Assembly (NCBI GenBank): GCA_003282175.1
Contig: QBZX01000005.1
Span: 1-64,000, forward strand
DNA: 64,000 nt
Source: Pelagibacteraceae bacterium AG-337-G06
Lineage (GTDB): Bacteria; Pseudomonadota; Alphaproteobacteria; Pelagibacterales; AG-422-B15
Reading direction: 5' to 3'
The first letter of the stretch is position 1. Each line of letters starts with the position of its first letter. Positions 36,676-48,238 of the stretch are shown in pieces. Both the position numbers and the translations under genes were made by a program. The notes below the pieces were generated by a model. That model was not told the origin of the DNA, did no database searches, and saw only the letters and a program-made list of their open reading frames with translations.

Positions 36676-38006
36676 AAAAAAAATATTTTGGAACAGATGG
36701 AATTCGAGCAAGCTCAAACAGTGAAAAATTAAATGGACCTACCCTAATTAATCTAGGGATGGCACTTGGAAAATATTTTACCAAAGGCGATCACAGGCAT
36801 AAGGTAGTTATTGGGAAAGATACAAGGCTCTCTGGTTACATGATCGAACAGGCTTTAACGTCTGGCTTACTATCAATGGGCATGGATGTTTTTTTATTTG
36901 GTCCGATCCCAACTCCTGCAGTTTCAATGCTAACAAGGTCAATGCGAGCTGACCTTGGAATTATGATTACAGCTTCTCATAATCAATATCAAGATAACGG
37001 TTTAAAGATATTTGATAGACTCGGCAACAAGCTCTCTGATGAGACAGAAATAGAAATAGAAGATCTAATGAAAAGTAAACTTGAAGAGTCTCTAGCTAAG
37101 CCTGAAGATATAGGAAGAGCTAAAAGATTAGAAGATGCAAATGGGAGGTACATTGAATATTTGAAAAACACATTTCCTAAGTCTCAACGCCTTGATGGAT
37201 TAAAAATAGTTGTTGATTGCGCTCATGGCGCTTCATATATATCAGCTCCTCTTATCTTATGGGAGTTAGGAGCAGAGTTAATTCAAATTGGAACTCAGCC
37301 AAATGGTATAAATATCAATGATAAGTGCGGCTCAACTAATACAGATTTATTAGCAAAAACTGTAATAGAGGAAAAAGCTAATATAGGCATTGCACTGGAT
37401 GGAGATGGAGACCGGTTAGCGATAGTCGATGAAAAAGGAAATGTTATTAATGGCGACCAAATCCTTGCGTTGTTAGCATTACATATGAGCAAAAAAAACT
37501 TACTCCAAAAAAATAAAGTTGTTGGGACTTCAATGGCCAATATAGGTTTAGAAAACCTTCTTAATGAGAATAATATAGAATTAGTTAGAGCAAATGTTGG
37601 CGATAGATATGTCAAAGAAAAAATGATTCATGAAAATCTTAATTTAGGTGGAGAGCAATCAGGTCATATTATCATGAGGGATTACACATCCTCTGGTGAT
37701 GGTATCATTGTTGCCCTACAAGTACTTGCTATTATCATACAAAATAAAAAACAGGCTAGTGAAATTTTTAATTTATTTACTCCGCATCCTCAAAACCTGA
37801 TTAATTTTGAAGTTAAAACTAAGAATATTTTGGAAAATGATGAAACTAAGAGTTTTATTAAAAAGTGTGAGGAAGAAGTTGCAGGTGAAGGTAGAATCGT
37901 TGTTAGAATGTCTGGTACTGAGCCACTTTTGAGAGTTATGATAGAGTGTAAAAGTCAGATTAAAAATGATGAATTAACTAAAAAAGTTACTAAATATTTT
38001 TCTTAA
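36672..38006 (+). CDS. glmM: Phosphoglucosamine mutase
   Basis: 444 residues of the alpha-D-phosphohexomutase family, GlmM type: N-terminal KKYFGTDGIRASSN, the catalytic serine loop MITASHNQYQDNG (Ser near 102), the metal-binding DGDGDR, GGEQSGHI, and VRMSGTEPLLRVM at the phosphate-binding end. It makes glucosamine-1-phosphate for UDP-GlcNAc, hence peptidoglycan and LPS. ftsH-folP-glmM is a conserved order in proteobacteria. Confidence 0.96.
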   Translation: MKKKYFGTDGIRASSNSEKLNGPTLINLGMALGKYFTKGDHRHKVVIGKDTRLSGYMIEQALTSGLLSMGMDVFLFGPIPTPAVSMLTRSMRADLGIMITASHNQYQDNGLKIFDRLGNKLSDETEIEIEDLMKSKLEESLAKPEDIGRAKRLEDANGRYIEYLKNTFPKSQRLDGLKIVVDCAHGASYISAPLILWELGAELIQIGTQPNGININDKCGSTNTDLLAKTVIEEKANIGIALDGDGDRLAIVDEKGNVINGDQILALLALHMSKKNLLQKNKVVGTSMANIGLENLLNENNIELVRANVGDRYVKEKMIHENLNLGGEQSGHIIMRDYTSSGDGIIVALQVLAIIIQNKKQASEIFNLFTPHPQNLINFEVKTKNILENDETKSFIKKCEEEVAGEGRIVVRMSGTEPLLRVMIECKSQIKNDELTKKVTKYFS

Positions 38007-38018
38007 TATCCAGGATAA

Positions 38019-40192
<2,174 letters not shown>

Positions 40193-40229
40193 ATATTAAA
40201 TATGGTAGTTATATGCTTATTTTCAATGC

Positions 40230-41201
40230 TCAGCTTTTAATAGAATTTATTAGATTGCTCAAGTAATCTGGGATAACAGACTGAAATAATTGAACTTTTT
40301 CTGTTTTTGGATGAATGAAACCAAGACTTTTTGCATGTAGGGCTTGTCCTGGCAGTCCATTAATCGCAGAAATTGCTCTATTTGATAGTTGTTTTAGTTT
40401 TCCTTGAGGCGATCTTCCATACGTCTTATCCCCTATGAGAGGATGTCCCTTATCAGTCATATGTACTCTTATTTGATGAGTTCTGCCAGTATGAAGCTTA
40501 CATTCAATTACGCTTGCAATTGTATTTCCTTTACTGGTTTTTAAGTTTTCAATAGTTTTATAATTAGTTATTGCTTCTTTACCTTTTATCTTAGAGCTCA
40601 TCATTTTTGTCCTATTCTTATTACTTCTTGAAATAAAAGATGATATTTTTCCATTTGCGGGTTTTATTATTCCCCAACAGACAGCAAAGTACTCCCTTCT
40701 AATGGAATGATCAGCAAATTGAAGCGAAAGGTGTTGATGACTAAAATCATTTTTTGCCACAACAACTAGCCCGCTTGTATCTTTATCTATTCGGTGAACT
40801 ATCCCTGGTCTTTGCGAGTCTCCTACAAATTTTAAACTATTGCCACAATGATTAATTAAAGCATTTACAATTGTTCCTGATTTATTGCCAGCACCGGGGT
40901 GCATTACAATTCCAGCAGGTTTATCAATTACAATTAAATCTTCATCTTCATAAATAATATTAAGATCTATCTTTTCACTTTTTAAAGAAGTCTCATTTTT
41001 AATTTCTTCTGTAACTGTAATTTTATCCTTAAAAGAAATTTTATAGTCTGGATCTTGCCTTTTACCATTCACAAGTACCATTTTATTATTTATTAAAAGC
41101 TTAATTTTTGATCGACTCAGATGAGAGAGTTCTAATGAAATATATTTATCAAGTCTTAGCCCGCTATACTTGATATCATTGACTTTATATTCATAGATCA
41201 T
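40230..41201 (-). CDS. rluD: 23S rRNA pseudouridine synthase RluD
   Basis: 323 residues: an N-terminal S4 RNA-binding domain (about 15-60) and the RluA-type catalytic domain with HRIDKDTSGLVVVAK, whose Asp is the nucleophile, and TGRTHQIRVHM. RluD isomerises uridines in helix 69 of 23S rRNA. In alphaproteobacteria it commonly neighbours rpoH, as here. The divergent DUF6476-like gene begins 14 bases from its start. Confidence 0.93.
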   Translation of the reverse strand: MIYEYKVNDIKYSGLRLDKYISLELSHLSRSKIKLLINNKMVLVNGKRQDPDYKISFKDKITVTEEIKNETSLKSEKIDLNIIYEDEDLIVIDKPAGIVMHPGAGNKSGTIVNALINHCGNSLKFVGDSQRPGIVHRIDKDTSGLVVVAKNDFSHQHLSLQFADHSIRREYFAVCWGIIKPANGKISSFISRSNKNRTKMMSSKIKGKEAITNYKTIENLKTSKGNTIASVIECKLHTGRTHQIRVHMTDKGHPLIGDKTYGRSPQGKLKQLSNRAISAINGLPGQALHAKSLGFIHPKTEKVQLFQSVIPDYLSNLINSIKS

Positions 41202-41215
41202 TAATAGTATTTTAA

Positions 41216-41488
41216 ATGAACCAGAGAATTTTACTATTCATAGTTATTTTTTTAGGATTTTTAATTATCGTTGGTACAACTGTTGTTATTACAACTGTAA
41301 TTGAAAGATCCAAAAATGTTGATTTTTTCGAAAACACTAATGATACTGAATTTCATAGTACATGTGGAACATCAGGCATCGAAGACGTCATTAAACTTGA
41401 AGATCAAAAAATATTGATCAAATGTTTTGATGGTCCAGTATATATTTACGACTCTAAGAAAAACCAGATTATTACCGAAATTAATTAA
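41216..41488 (+). CDS. DUF6476-like small membrane-anchored protein
   Basis: 90 residues with one N-terminal membrane helix (about 5-27) and a short extracytoplasmic domain that repeats a pattern I-E-D-V-I-K-L-E-D-Q-K-I-L-I-K followed by GPVYIYDSKKNQIITEI. A protein of this shape next to rluD is an alphaproteobacterial trait (DUF6476). Function unknown. The stop overlaps the GMC oxidoreductase stop by four bases. Confidence 0.65.
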   Translation: MNQRILLFIVIFLGFLIIVGTTVVITTVIERSKNVDFFENTNDTEFHSTCGTSGIEDVIKLEDQKILIKCFDGPVYIYDSKKNQIITEIN

Positions 41489-43077
41489 TTATTTACAATT
41501 AAATCAGACGCTTTTTCAGCAATCATTACAGTTGATGCGTTTAAATTACCAGTAATGATATTGGGCATAATTGATGCATCAATGACTCTTAAACTATCTA
41601 TTCCGTATACTTTGAGTTCCTCGTCTACCACTGATCGATCATCCTTTCCCATTTTACACGTACATGATGGGTGGTATGCAGTATCTCCTTTATCTCTTAT
41701 AAAATTATTAAGATCTTCATCATTATTTATATTGCTTCCTGGTGAGATTTCATCTCCTCTATATTCATCGAATTCCTTTTGACTAAATATCTCCCTTGCA
41801 ATTTTTATTCCTTCTCGCATTTCTCTAAGATCATGTTCGGTTTGCATATAATTGAATTGGATGGAAGGTGCATCGTTTGGATTATTTGATTTTAATTTTA
41901 CTGATCCTCTGCTGGTAGGTCGCATCGGTCCTACGTGGGCTTGAAAAGCATGGCAGGTAGAACTCTTTCTTCCATGATCTAAAACTAAAGATGGAAAAAA
42001 ATGAAATTGTATATTTGGATAATCAGACATTTCATTGCTCTTCACAAAGCCACCTGTTTCTAGATTAGAGTGCGCAGCAACACCTGTTTTAAACAAAAAC
42101 CATTCAGCACCTATCAATGCCATTTTAAAAGGGTTCTGAGCACTGTGAAGTGTTACAGGCTTTTTACATTTATATTGAACATAGGTTTCAAGATGATCTT
42201 GTAAGTTTTTACCAACTCCCTCCAAACATTCTACTGGCTCAATATTATGATTTGATAATTCTTTTTCTGGGCCAATTCCAGAAAGCATGAGCAATTGAGG
42301 TGAATTTATAGCCCCAGCAGAAAGAAGGACCTCTTTAGTTGAAAAATACTTTTTATTTTTACCATTCGCTTTGCATTCAACTCCAACAGCTTTTTTATTT
42401 TCAAACAGTATCTTATTTACAGTTACGTTTGTTAATATCTTCAAGTTAGATCTGTGCTTTATTGGATGAAGATACGTAACGCTTGTACTTTGTCTCTTTC
42501 CATTGAAAATAGTTGTATCCATTAAACCAAAACCTTCTTGTTCTTTGCCATTCATATCATTATTTATTTGATACCCAGCTTGTTGCGCAGCATTTAAATA
42601 AACTTGACTAAGAATATTGCCATTTGTGGATCTTGAAAGTTTCAGAGGTCCCGAGTCTCCTCGAAAATTTGCATCCAAACCCTCAACTGACTCAGATTTT
42701 TTAAAATAAGGCAAAATTTTATCGTAAGTCCAATCTGTTAAACCTAACTGTCCCCAGTTATCAAAATCTTTTGCATTACCTCTTACATGAACCATTCCAT
42801 TGTGCGATGAACTTCCTCCCAACATCTTACCTCTGGGGCAGAACATAGTCCTATTATGCATAAATGGTTCTGGCTCAGATTCATAAAGATAATTATATTT
42901 TGGATCGTGCATTGTATAAAGTAGTGCGGCAGGCATTGCAGTTTTCCAAGTATGGTCTGAAGGCCCTGATTCTATTAGCAGGACATTAATAGAGGCATTT
43001 GATGAAAGGCGATTAGCTAGTACACAACCAGCGCTACCAGCTCCAATTATAATATAATCAAAGTTATTTAATTTCAT
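41485..43077 (-). CDS. betA: GMC family oxidoreductase, choline dehydrogenase-like
   Basis: 530 residues of the FAD-dependent glucose-methanol-choline family. FAD-binding GAGSAGCVLANRLS (12-25), GGSSSHNGMVHVRGNAKDFDNW, LSAGAINSPQLLMLSGIGP and the C-terminal catalytic region with YHPSCTCKMG and GNLNASTVMIAEKASDLI. BetA oxidises choline to betaine aldehyde at the membrane. The neighbouring betaine importer and trimethylammonium enzymes support choline as substrate, but the family is broad and other alcohols are possible. Confidence 0.75.
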   Translation of the reverse strand: MKLNNFDYIIIGAGSAGCVLANRLSSNASINVLLIESGPSDHTWKTAMPAALLYTMHDPKYNYLYESEPEPFMHNRTMFCPRGKMLGGSSSHNGMVHVRGNAKDFDNWGQLGLTDWTYDKILPYFKKSESVEGLDANFRGDSGPLKLSRSTNGNILSQVYLNAAQQAGYQINNDMNGKEQEGFGLMDTTIFNGKRQSTSVTYLHPIKHRSNLKILTNVTVNKILFENKKAVGVECKANGKNKKYFSTKEVLLSAGAINSPQLLMLSGIGPEKELSNHNIEPVECLEGVGKNLQDHLETYVQYKCKKPVTLHSAQNPFKMALIGAEWFLFKTGVAAHSNLETGGFVKSNEMSDYPNIQFHFFPSLVLDHGRKSSTCHAFQAHVGPMRPTSRGSVKLKSNNPNDAPSIQFNYMQTEHDLREMREGIKIAREIFSQKEFDEYRGDEISPGSNINNDEDLNNFIRDKGDTAYHPSCTCKMGKDDRSVVDEELKVYGIDSLRVIDASIMPNIITGNLNASTVMIAEKASDLIVNN

Positions 43078-43122
43078 GAAATGATTTTATCAAACATTGT
43101 ATTTATAGTACAACATTAGATA

Positions 43123-44019
43123 ATGTTAAAAAACTTAAATCCAAGCTTGGCAATAGTATTATCTACTCTGCTTTGGGGAACATGGTGGTATCCTCTTCGT
43201 TTGTTAAATGAGTACGCAAGTAATAATGCGATACCTCTAACATTAAGCTTTATGCTTGCTGGTTTTTTTCTTCTAAGTTTTTCACTACGGAACGTACATT
43301 TACTTACTAAAAAAAATATAATTCTTACAATAATTGCAGCGACTGCTGGTGCGGCGGCAATGTGTCTATATAATGAGGGACTGTTACGTGGTAACGTTGC
43401 AAGAATTTTAATATTTTTTTACCTTACAGCTGTTTGGAGCACAATTATTGAGATTGTATTTTTAAGAACCCCTTTAACCATATACAGAGCTTTTTCCATA
43501 GCAGCTGGTTTCACGGGTCTTTTTATCATAACAGGATTGGACAAAGGTAATATTTTGCCAAGTTCTCTTGCTGATATATTTGGCATAGCCTCTGGTTTTT
43601 TGTGGTCTGTTTGTGCAACAGTAATTAGAATTAATAATGAATTAGATGTTAATTTTGGGACTTCAATCTTCATTCTCATTGGTGGATTATTTGTCATCAT
43701 TGCAACTCTTTTGCCAAATGGACAGGTGCTTGCAGGTTTCAATAATGAAATAATATCTAATACCTATATAATAATTTTGATATTTGCTTTTATTTGGTTA
43801 CTTCCTGGATATTGGCTGATCACTTTCGGCCAAGATCAAGTAGACCCAGGTAGAGCTGGAATTTTACTGATGTTTGAAGTTGTTATAGGCATTCTATCTG
43901 CATATCTCTTAGCGAATGAAATTATTACGATGAGAGAATTTATTGGTGCGGTATTTGTTATGAGCGCTCCATTGATTGAAATATACTTTGGAAATAGATC
44001 ATATAAATCAGTAGCTTAG
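43123..44019 (+). CDS. DMT superfamily (EamA-type) transporter
   Basis: 298 residues with about ten hydrophobic helices in two repeated EamA halves; the first begins with LSTLLWGTWWYPLRLL and the second near LADIFGIASGFLWSVCATVIRINNEL. Drug/metabolite transporters usually export small metabolites, sometimes import them. It stands between a divergent choline-dehydrogenase-like gene (45 bases) and proX (104 bases), so a quaternary amine or its breakdown product is the likely cargo by context only. Confidence 0.8.
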   Translation: MLKNLNPSLAIVLSTLLWGTWWYPLRLLNEYASNNAIPLTLSFMLAGFFLLSFSLRNVHLLTKKNIILTIIAATAGAAAMCLYNEGLLRGNVARILIFFYLTAVWSTIIEIVFLRTPLTIYRAFSIAAGFTGLFIITGLDKGNILPSSLADIFGIASGFLWSVCATVIRINNELDVNFGTSIFILIGGLFVIIATLLPNGQVLAGFNNEIISNTYIIILIFAFIWLLPGYWLITFGQDQVDPGRAGILLMFEVVIGILSAYLLANEIITMREFIGAVFVMSAPLIEIYFGNRSYKSVA

Positions 44020-44123
44020 AATTTTCCTATAAACTATTAAAATTTCTCGCTTTTTACCTAGATAGAAGGATGGATATATGTTTCAATTAAAAAATATATA
44101 AAAAAAATAAATGGGAGTTAAGA

Positions 44124-45140
44124 ATGAGTTTATTCTCTAAGAAATCAGTTATTGCAATATTCCTTTTAGGCTTTGCGATGATCTTTACTGTCAGTTGTGA
44201 CAGAAATCAGGAAGTAGCCGATTGCGGTACAATCACTGTGGCTGAGATGAATTGGGCTTCTGCGGAAATGTTTGCGCATGTAGACAAAATGGTTCTTCAA
44301 AACGGTTATGGATGTAATGTCGAGTTAGTGCCAGGCGATACAATGCCAACTGCGACATCAATGATGGAAAAAGGTGAACCAGATGTTGCGCCAGAACTAT
44401 GGATTAATGCTGTTCGTTTAGCATTAGATAATGCTGTAGGAGAAGGTCGTTTGCATTATGCTGCAGAGGTATTGTCTGACACAGGTGAAGAAGGTTGGTG
44501 GATTCCTCAGTACATGGCAGACGCAAATCCAGACATTCAAACAGTTTATGATGTAATTGAACGACCAGAATTATTTCCTCACCCAGAAGGTGGAACTGGA
44601 GCAATCTATACATGTCCATCAGGGTGGAATTGCCAAATAAGTACTGGAAATTTATTTAAAGCTTATGATATGGAAGCTAAAGGCTGGAGACTTGTAGATC
44701 CAGGATCAGGCGGGGCTTTAGCTGGAGCAATTGGAGAAGCTTACAATAAGGAGGAAGGGTGGCTAGGATACTATTGGGCACCTACCGCAGTACTTGGAAA
44801 GTACCCATTGAAAAAACTCAGTTTTGGTGTTGATCACAGCAAAGAAGAATGGGATAACTGCACATCTCAAGATGGATGCGCTGATCCTCAACCAAATGCG
44901 TGGGTAGTTTCTGAAGTTTATACCGTAGTTACAGATAACTTTAAAAATAGTTCAAATCTGGGTATGGAATACATTTCTAAAAGAGCGCTTCCAAATAGCA
45001 CTGTAAATGCCTTATTAGCATGGAAAGATGACAATCAAGCATCTGGTGAAGACACAGCAATATACTTCTTAAAGAATTATACTGAGTGGCATAGCTGGGT
45101 TGATAGTGATGCAAAAGCAAAAATTGAAGCAGCACTGTAA
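44124..45140 (+). CDS. proX: Glycine betaine/proline-type ABC transporter substrate-binding lipoprotein
   Basis: 338 residues of the OpuAC/ProX family. N-terminal signal ends in a lipobox-like TVSC, so it is probably lipid-anchored in the periplasm. Trp residues typical of the aromatic cage that binds quaternary ammonium are abundant (AEMNWASAEM, PELWINAVR, EEGWWIPQY, GYYWAPTA). It binds glycine betaine, carnitine, choline or related compounds; which cannot be decided from the sequence. Start has GGGAG upstream. A strong hairpin follows before proW. Confidence 0.9.
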   Translation: MSLFSKKSVIAIFLLGFAMIFTVSCDRNQEVADCGTITVAEMNWASAEMFAHVDKMVLQNGYGCNVELVPGDTMPTATSMMEKGEPDVAPELWINAVRLALDNAVGEGRLHYAAEVLSDTGEEGWWIPQYMADANPDIQTVYDVIERPELFPHPEGGTGAIYTCPSGWNCQISTGNLFKAYDMEAKGWRLVDPGSGGALAGAIGEAYNKEEGWLGYYWAPTAVLGKYPLKKLSFGVDHSKEEWDNCTSQDGCADPQPNAWVVSEVYTVVTDNFKNSSNLGMEYISKRALPNSTVNALLAWKDDNQASGEDTAIYFLKNYTEWHSWVDSDAKAKIEAAL

Positions 45141-45154
45141 TTAAATAATAATAT

Positions 45155-45187
45155 TGCGGACTATTATGATATAGTCCGCATTATTTT
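45155..45187 (+). terminator. Stem-loop between proX and proW (partial terminator or mRNA stabiliser)
   Basis: Perfect 10-base-pair stem TGCGGACTAT (45155-45164) and ATAGTCCGCA (45171-45180) with a 6-base loop, followed by TTATTTTAT. The distal end is 7 bases before the proW ATG, which has no visible Shine-Dalgarno. Such hairpins after a binding-protein gene usually raise its mRNA over that of the permease. Confidence 0.7.
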
Positions 45188-46084
45188 ATGAATTTCTCAA
45201 ATTTTTTCCTTTCATTTCCAGAAATGAGCAAGGAGGGCCTTCGTCTTTTTAAGAAAACACTAGATGGGGCTTACCGAAATTTTTCCAGAGAGTACGGAGA
45301 TACGATTGAAGCTGTATTTGATCCTGTACTTTACTTTCTTGTATGGTTTGAGAAAATACTACAAAATTCACCATGGCCACTTGTAATCGTTGCTTTTCTT
45401 TTACTGATTTATTACGGTAGCAGAAGTATTTCTTTGACAATTTCATCTTTATTTGCATTTCTACTAATTGGATATTTTGGGATGTGGGATGACACAATGT
45501 CTACTGTTAGCATAATAGGGGTTTGTACGATTATGTCGATAGGATTAGGAATTCCCATCGGCATACTAATGTCTGGGTCCGACAGGGCGCGTGCCGTCGT
45601 CACTCCCATCCTAGACGTGATGCAAACAATGCCAAGTTTTGTATATCTTATTCCTGTTGTGATGCTTTTAGGTATTGGAAAGATTCCTGGATTACTTGCT
45701 GTTATAATCTACGCTATACCACCGATAATTAGGTTAACAGATCTTGGTATTAGAGAAGTTAACAAAGAAGTTTTGGAAGCAGCTGATGCATTTGGAGCTA
45801 ATAGAATGCAAAAATTATTTAGAGTTCAGCTCCCTCTTGCTTTACCAACAATTTTTGCTGGTATAAATCAAACTATTATGATGGCTTTAGCGATGGTCGT
45901 TATTGCATCAATGATTGGAGTGAAGGGATTAGGACAGCCAGTCCTAAAAGCAATTACTAATCAATATTTCACTATGGGCCTTTTAAATGGTCTTGCCATT
46001 GTTGCTTTAGCAATAATCTTTGACAGAGTTTCCCAATCATTTGGCAAAAGAATGCAACAATATAGAGCAGGAACAAATGAGTGA
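45188..46084 (+). CDS. proW: Glycine betaine/proline ABC transporter permease
   Basis: 298 residues with multiple membrane helices and the binding-protein-dependent permease (EAA) loop at EVLEAADAFGANRMQKLFRVQLPLALPTIFAG near 195-226. VMQTMPSFVYLIPVVMLLGIG is characteristic of the ProW/OpuAB branch. It pairs with ProX and ProV to import quaternary amines. Eight bases overlap proV. The initiator ATG at 45188 lies directly after the hairpin; a second in-frame ATG occurs 13 codons later, also without a ribosome site. Confidence 0.92.
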   Translation: MNFSNFFLSFPEMSKEGLRLFKKTLDGAYRNFSREYGDTIEAVFDPVLYFLVWFEKILQNSPWPLVIVAFLLLIYYGSRSISLTISSLFAFLLIGYFGMWDDTMSTVSIIGVCTIMSIGLGIPIGILMSGSDRARAVVTPILDVMQTMPSFVYLIPVVMLLGIGKIPGLLAVIIYAIPPIIRLTDLGIREVNKEVLEAADAFGANRMQKLFRVQLPLALPTIFAGINQTIMMALAMVVIASMIGVKGLGQPVLKAITNQYFTMGLLNGLAIVALAIIFDRVSQSFGKRMQQYRAGTNE

Positions 46085-47096
46085 AGTTAAAATTAAAATA
46101 GAAAATTTATATAAGATATTTGGCTCAAGATCTAAAGAACTTACGCAAAAAGTTAAAGAGGGTGTTAATAAGGAGGAATTGTTATCAAAATATAATCATG
46201 TTCTTGGCTTAGATGATATCTGCCTAGATATAAAAGAGCATTCAATTCAGGTTGTAATGGGGTTATCAGGATCAGGTAAGTCAACATTAATTCGTCATAT
46301 AAATAGGTTAATAGAGCCAACTGAAGGGACAGTTGCTGTTGATGGCGTTGATATAACTCAGCTAAGTAAAGCTGATTTACTAGAGTTTAGAAGAAATAAA
46401 ACGGGTATGGTTTTTCAACGATTTGCTCTCTTTCCACATCAAAATATTTTAGACAATGTTCAGTTTGGATTGAGCATAAAAAATTTAGATAAAAATGACT
46501 CTGAAGATAAAGCGTTATATTGGATAGATAAGGTAGGTCTAAATGGATTTGAGAATAAATTTCCTAATCAACTCTCTGGAGGAATGCAACAAAGAGTGGG
46601 TCTTGCGAGGGCACTAGCAACTGACCCTGATATTCTATTAATGGATGAAGCATTTAGTGCTTTAGACCCATTAATCAGAACTGATATGCAAGATCAATTA
46701 TTAGATTTGCAACAAAATTTAAATAAAACAATTATGTTCATTACTCATGACCTTGATGAAGCTTTAAAATTAGGGGATAGAATAGCAATTTTGAATGGTG
46801 GAAAGTTGGTACAAGATGGACATGCAGAGGAAATACTTCTCAATCCTGCCGATGAATATGTTACCAATTTTGTCAAAGATGTTAACCGTATAAAAGTTTT
46901 AAAAATAAAAACCATTTTGAATAAAGATGGTAAATCAAACGAAACAGGTCCCTCAGTTAAAATTAATGAAAGTATAGAAAATTGCTTGCCTATTATTTTA
47001 GAAAGTAATTCTGATATAAACGTATTAGATGAAGGTAATAATTTTGTTGGTATAGTTTCAAAAGAAAATGTTGCAGCTATTCTAAGAAAGTCTTAA
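46077..47096 (+). CDS. proV: Glycine betaine/proline ABC transporter ATP-binding protein
   Basis: 339 residues from the ATG at 46077, which gives MSEVKIKIENLYKIFG, the usual ProV start; a longer reading from 46020 would run 57 bases further into proW. Walker A GLSGSGKS, Q-loop VFQRFALFPHQ, signature LSGGMQQR, Walker B ILLMDEAFSALDP and switch THDLDE are intact. A C-terminal CBS-like regulatory stretch follows. An insert before Walker A (KELTQKVKEGVNKEELL) is typical of ProV. It energises the ProXW importer. Confidence 0.93.
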   Translation: MSEVKIKIENLYKIFGSRSKELTQKVKEGVNKEELLSKYNHVLGLDDICLDIKEHSIQVVMGLSGSGKSTLIRHINRLIEPTEGTVAVDGVDITQLSKADLLEFRRNKTGMVFQRFALFPHQNILDNVQFGLSIKNLDKNDSEDKALYWIDKVGLNGFENKFPNQLSGGMQQRVGLARALATDPDILLMDEAFSALDPLIRTDMQDQLLDLQQNLNKTIMFITHDLDEALKLGDRIAILNGGKLVQDGHAEEILLNPADEYVTNFVKDVNRIKVLKIKTILNKDGKSNETGPSVKINESIENCLPIILESNSDINVLDEGNNFVGIVSKENVAAILRKS

Positions 47097-48235
47097 GGGT
47101 TAACTTGGTTCAGATAGTTTAATCTTCCAATAATTTCGTCTCGATCTATATAGTATCCTTGTAAATGTCTTTCGCCTGAATTTGCATCGTATTCTTTTCG
47201 ACCGTGAAGTACCCGTCTATTATTAAAACTAAAAATATCCCCAGCCTTAAGTCTGAAATTTATTTCAAATTTAGGATCGTGAAGTAAAGCGATTAGTTTT
47301 CGGTAAGCTTCGTAAAACTTATCCATTTGGTTGGGGTTACAATCCATCACTCCCATATAAGCAACACTAAACCTTATATCGTTAAAATCATTATTATGAT
47401 CTAAAGAAAATAGAGGTTTATGCATTACCCTTATAGCATTTGAAGTATAATCTCTATTTACAAATTTGACAGGCGTCTCTAAAAGAGTTTCAAAATATTC
47501 TGTATAATTTGCTTTCATGTAACTAGCAACTTTGAATCCATCTACTGCAACCGACTCGCCTCCAGAAGCATTGTTGATCAGGCAATGCAAGAATTGATAT
47601 CCTGGTGCTATTTCATAGTATGGAAGATCTAAATGGTTCCTTAATGCAGCTGCGGTATAAGCAGAATTGTTAGGATTAGGAATATCAATAACTTCAAAAG
47701 GTGTTTTAAAAAAGGTTTCTCTATGGTGACTAATATTAGCAATTACATCAAAACCAGATTCCTTATCCGTAGGTGCATTTTTAACAATAGAAATACCTTT
47801 GTAGTGAAGCTGCTCAAGCCACTTTTTAATTCCATCATCTCCACTAATAATTTCTTTATAGTCTATTTGAATGTCTTCAAAATTAGATTCTATACTATGG
47901 TCCCATAGAAAATATGGCGAAATGTATGTTTTTTTACTTTTAAGTGTGTAGCAATTATGTCTGAGCCAATCGCTATCATAGTAGCTTGTATGATCACCTT
48001 CACTCCATTCAATTTCAAGCGCCCCTTTATCATTTATCTTATAAGACTTTGGATGTATATCATCTGTAACCGTTAAAAGGTTGAAAGTTCTCTCTCTTGC
48101 AGTTGGATGAACTTCTGATGGGCAATTATCTCTCAGCCATAAAAAATTAAATTTACTTTGTTCACCATCGCTCCAATCAACTAGTATTGATTTACCATTC
48201 TTTTTTAACGACGATATAGATGGATTATGACTCAT
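47093..48235 (-). CDS. Gamma-butyrobetaine dioxygenase
   Basis: 380 residues, a two-domain Fe(II)/2-oxoglutarate enzyme of the BBOX1/TauD type that hydroxylates gamma-butyrobetaine to L-carnitine. The N-terminal DUF971-like domain has LWLRDNCPSEVHPTARERTF (32-51). The catalytic domain has the iron triad His201-x-Asp203 (RNHLDLPYY) and His344 (VLHGRKEY); Arg356 in ERHLQG should bind 2-oxoglutarate. Its stop overlaps the proV stop by four bases. It heads toward no downstream gene but is the third gene of a minus-strand unit with BKACE and carnitine dehydrogenase. Confidence 0.88.
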   Translation of the reverse strand: MSHNPSISSLKKNGKSILVDWSDGEQSKFNFLWLRDNCPSEVHPTARERTFNLLTVTDDIHPKSYKINDKGALEIEWSEGDHTSYYDSDWLRHNCYTLKSKKTYISPYFLWDHSIESNFEDIQIDYKEIISGDDGIKKWLEQLHYKGISIVKNAPTDKESGFDVIANISHHRETFFKTPFEVIDIPNPNNSAYTAAALRNHLDLPYYEIAPGYQFLHCLINNASGGESVAVDGFKVASYMKANYTEYFETLLETPVKFVNRDYTSNAIRVMHKPLFSLDHNNDFNDIRFSVAYMGVMDCNPNQMDKFYEAYRKLIALLHDPKFEINFRLKAGDIFSFNNRRVLHGRKEYDANSGERHLQGYYIDRDEIIGRLNYLNQVNP

Positions 48236-48238
48236 AAA

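Noticed and set aside
44020-44123. Riboswitch upstream of proX
   Set aside because: The 104-base gap is AT-rich with no recognisable conserved aptamer or clear stem set.
46020-46076. Longer proV start at 46020
   Set aside because: It overlaps proW by 65 bases and adds residues not expected in ProV; ATG 46077 gives the usual N terminus and an 8-base overlap.
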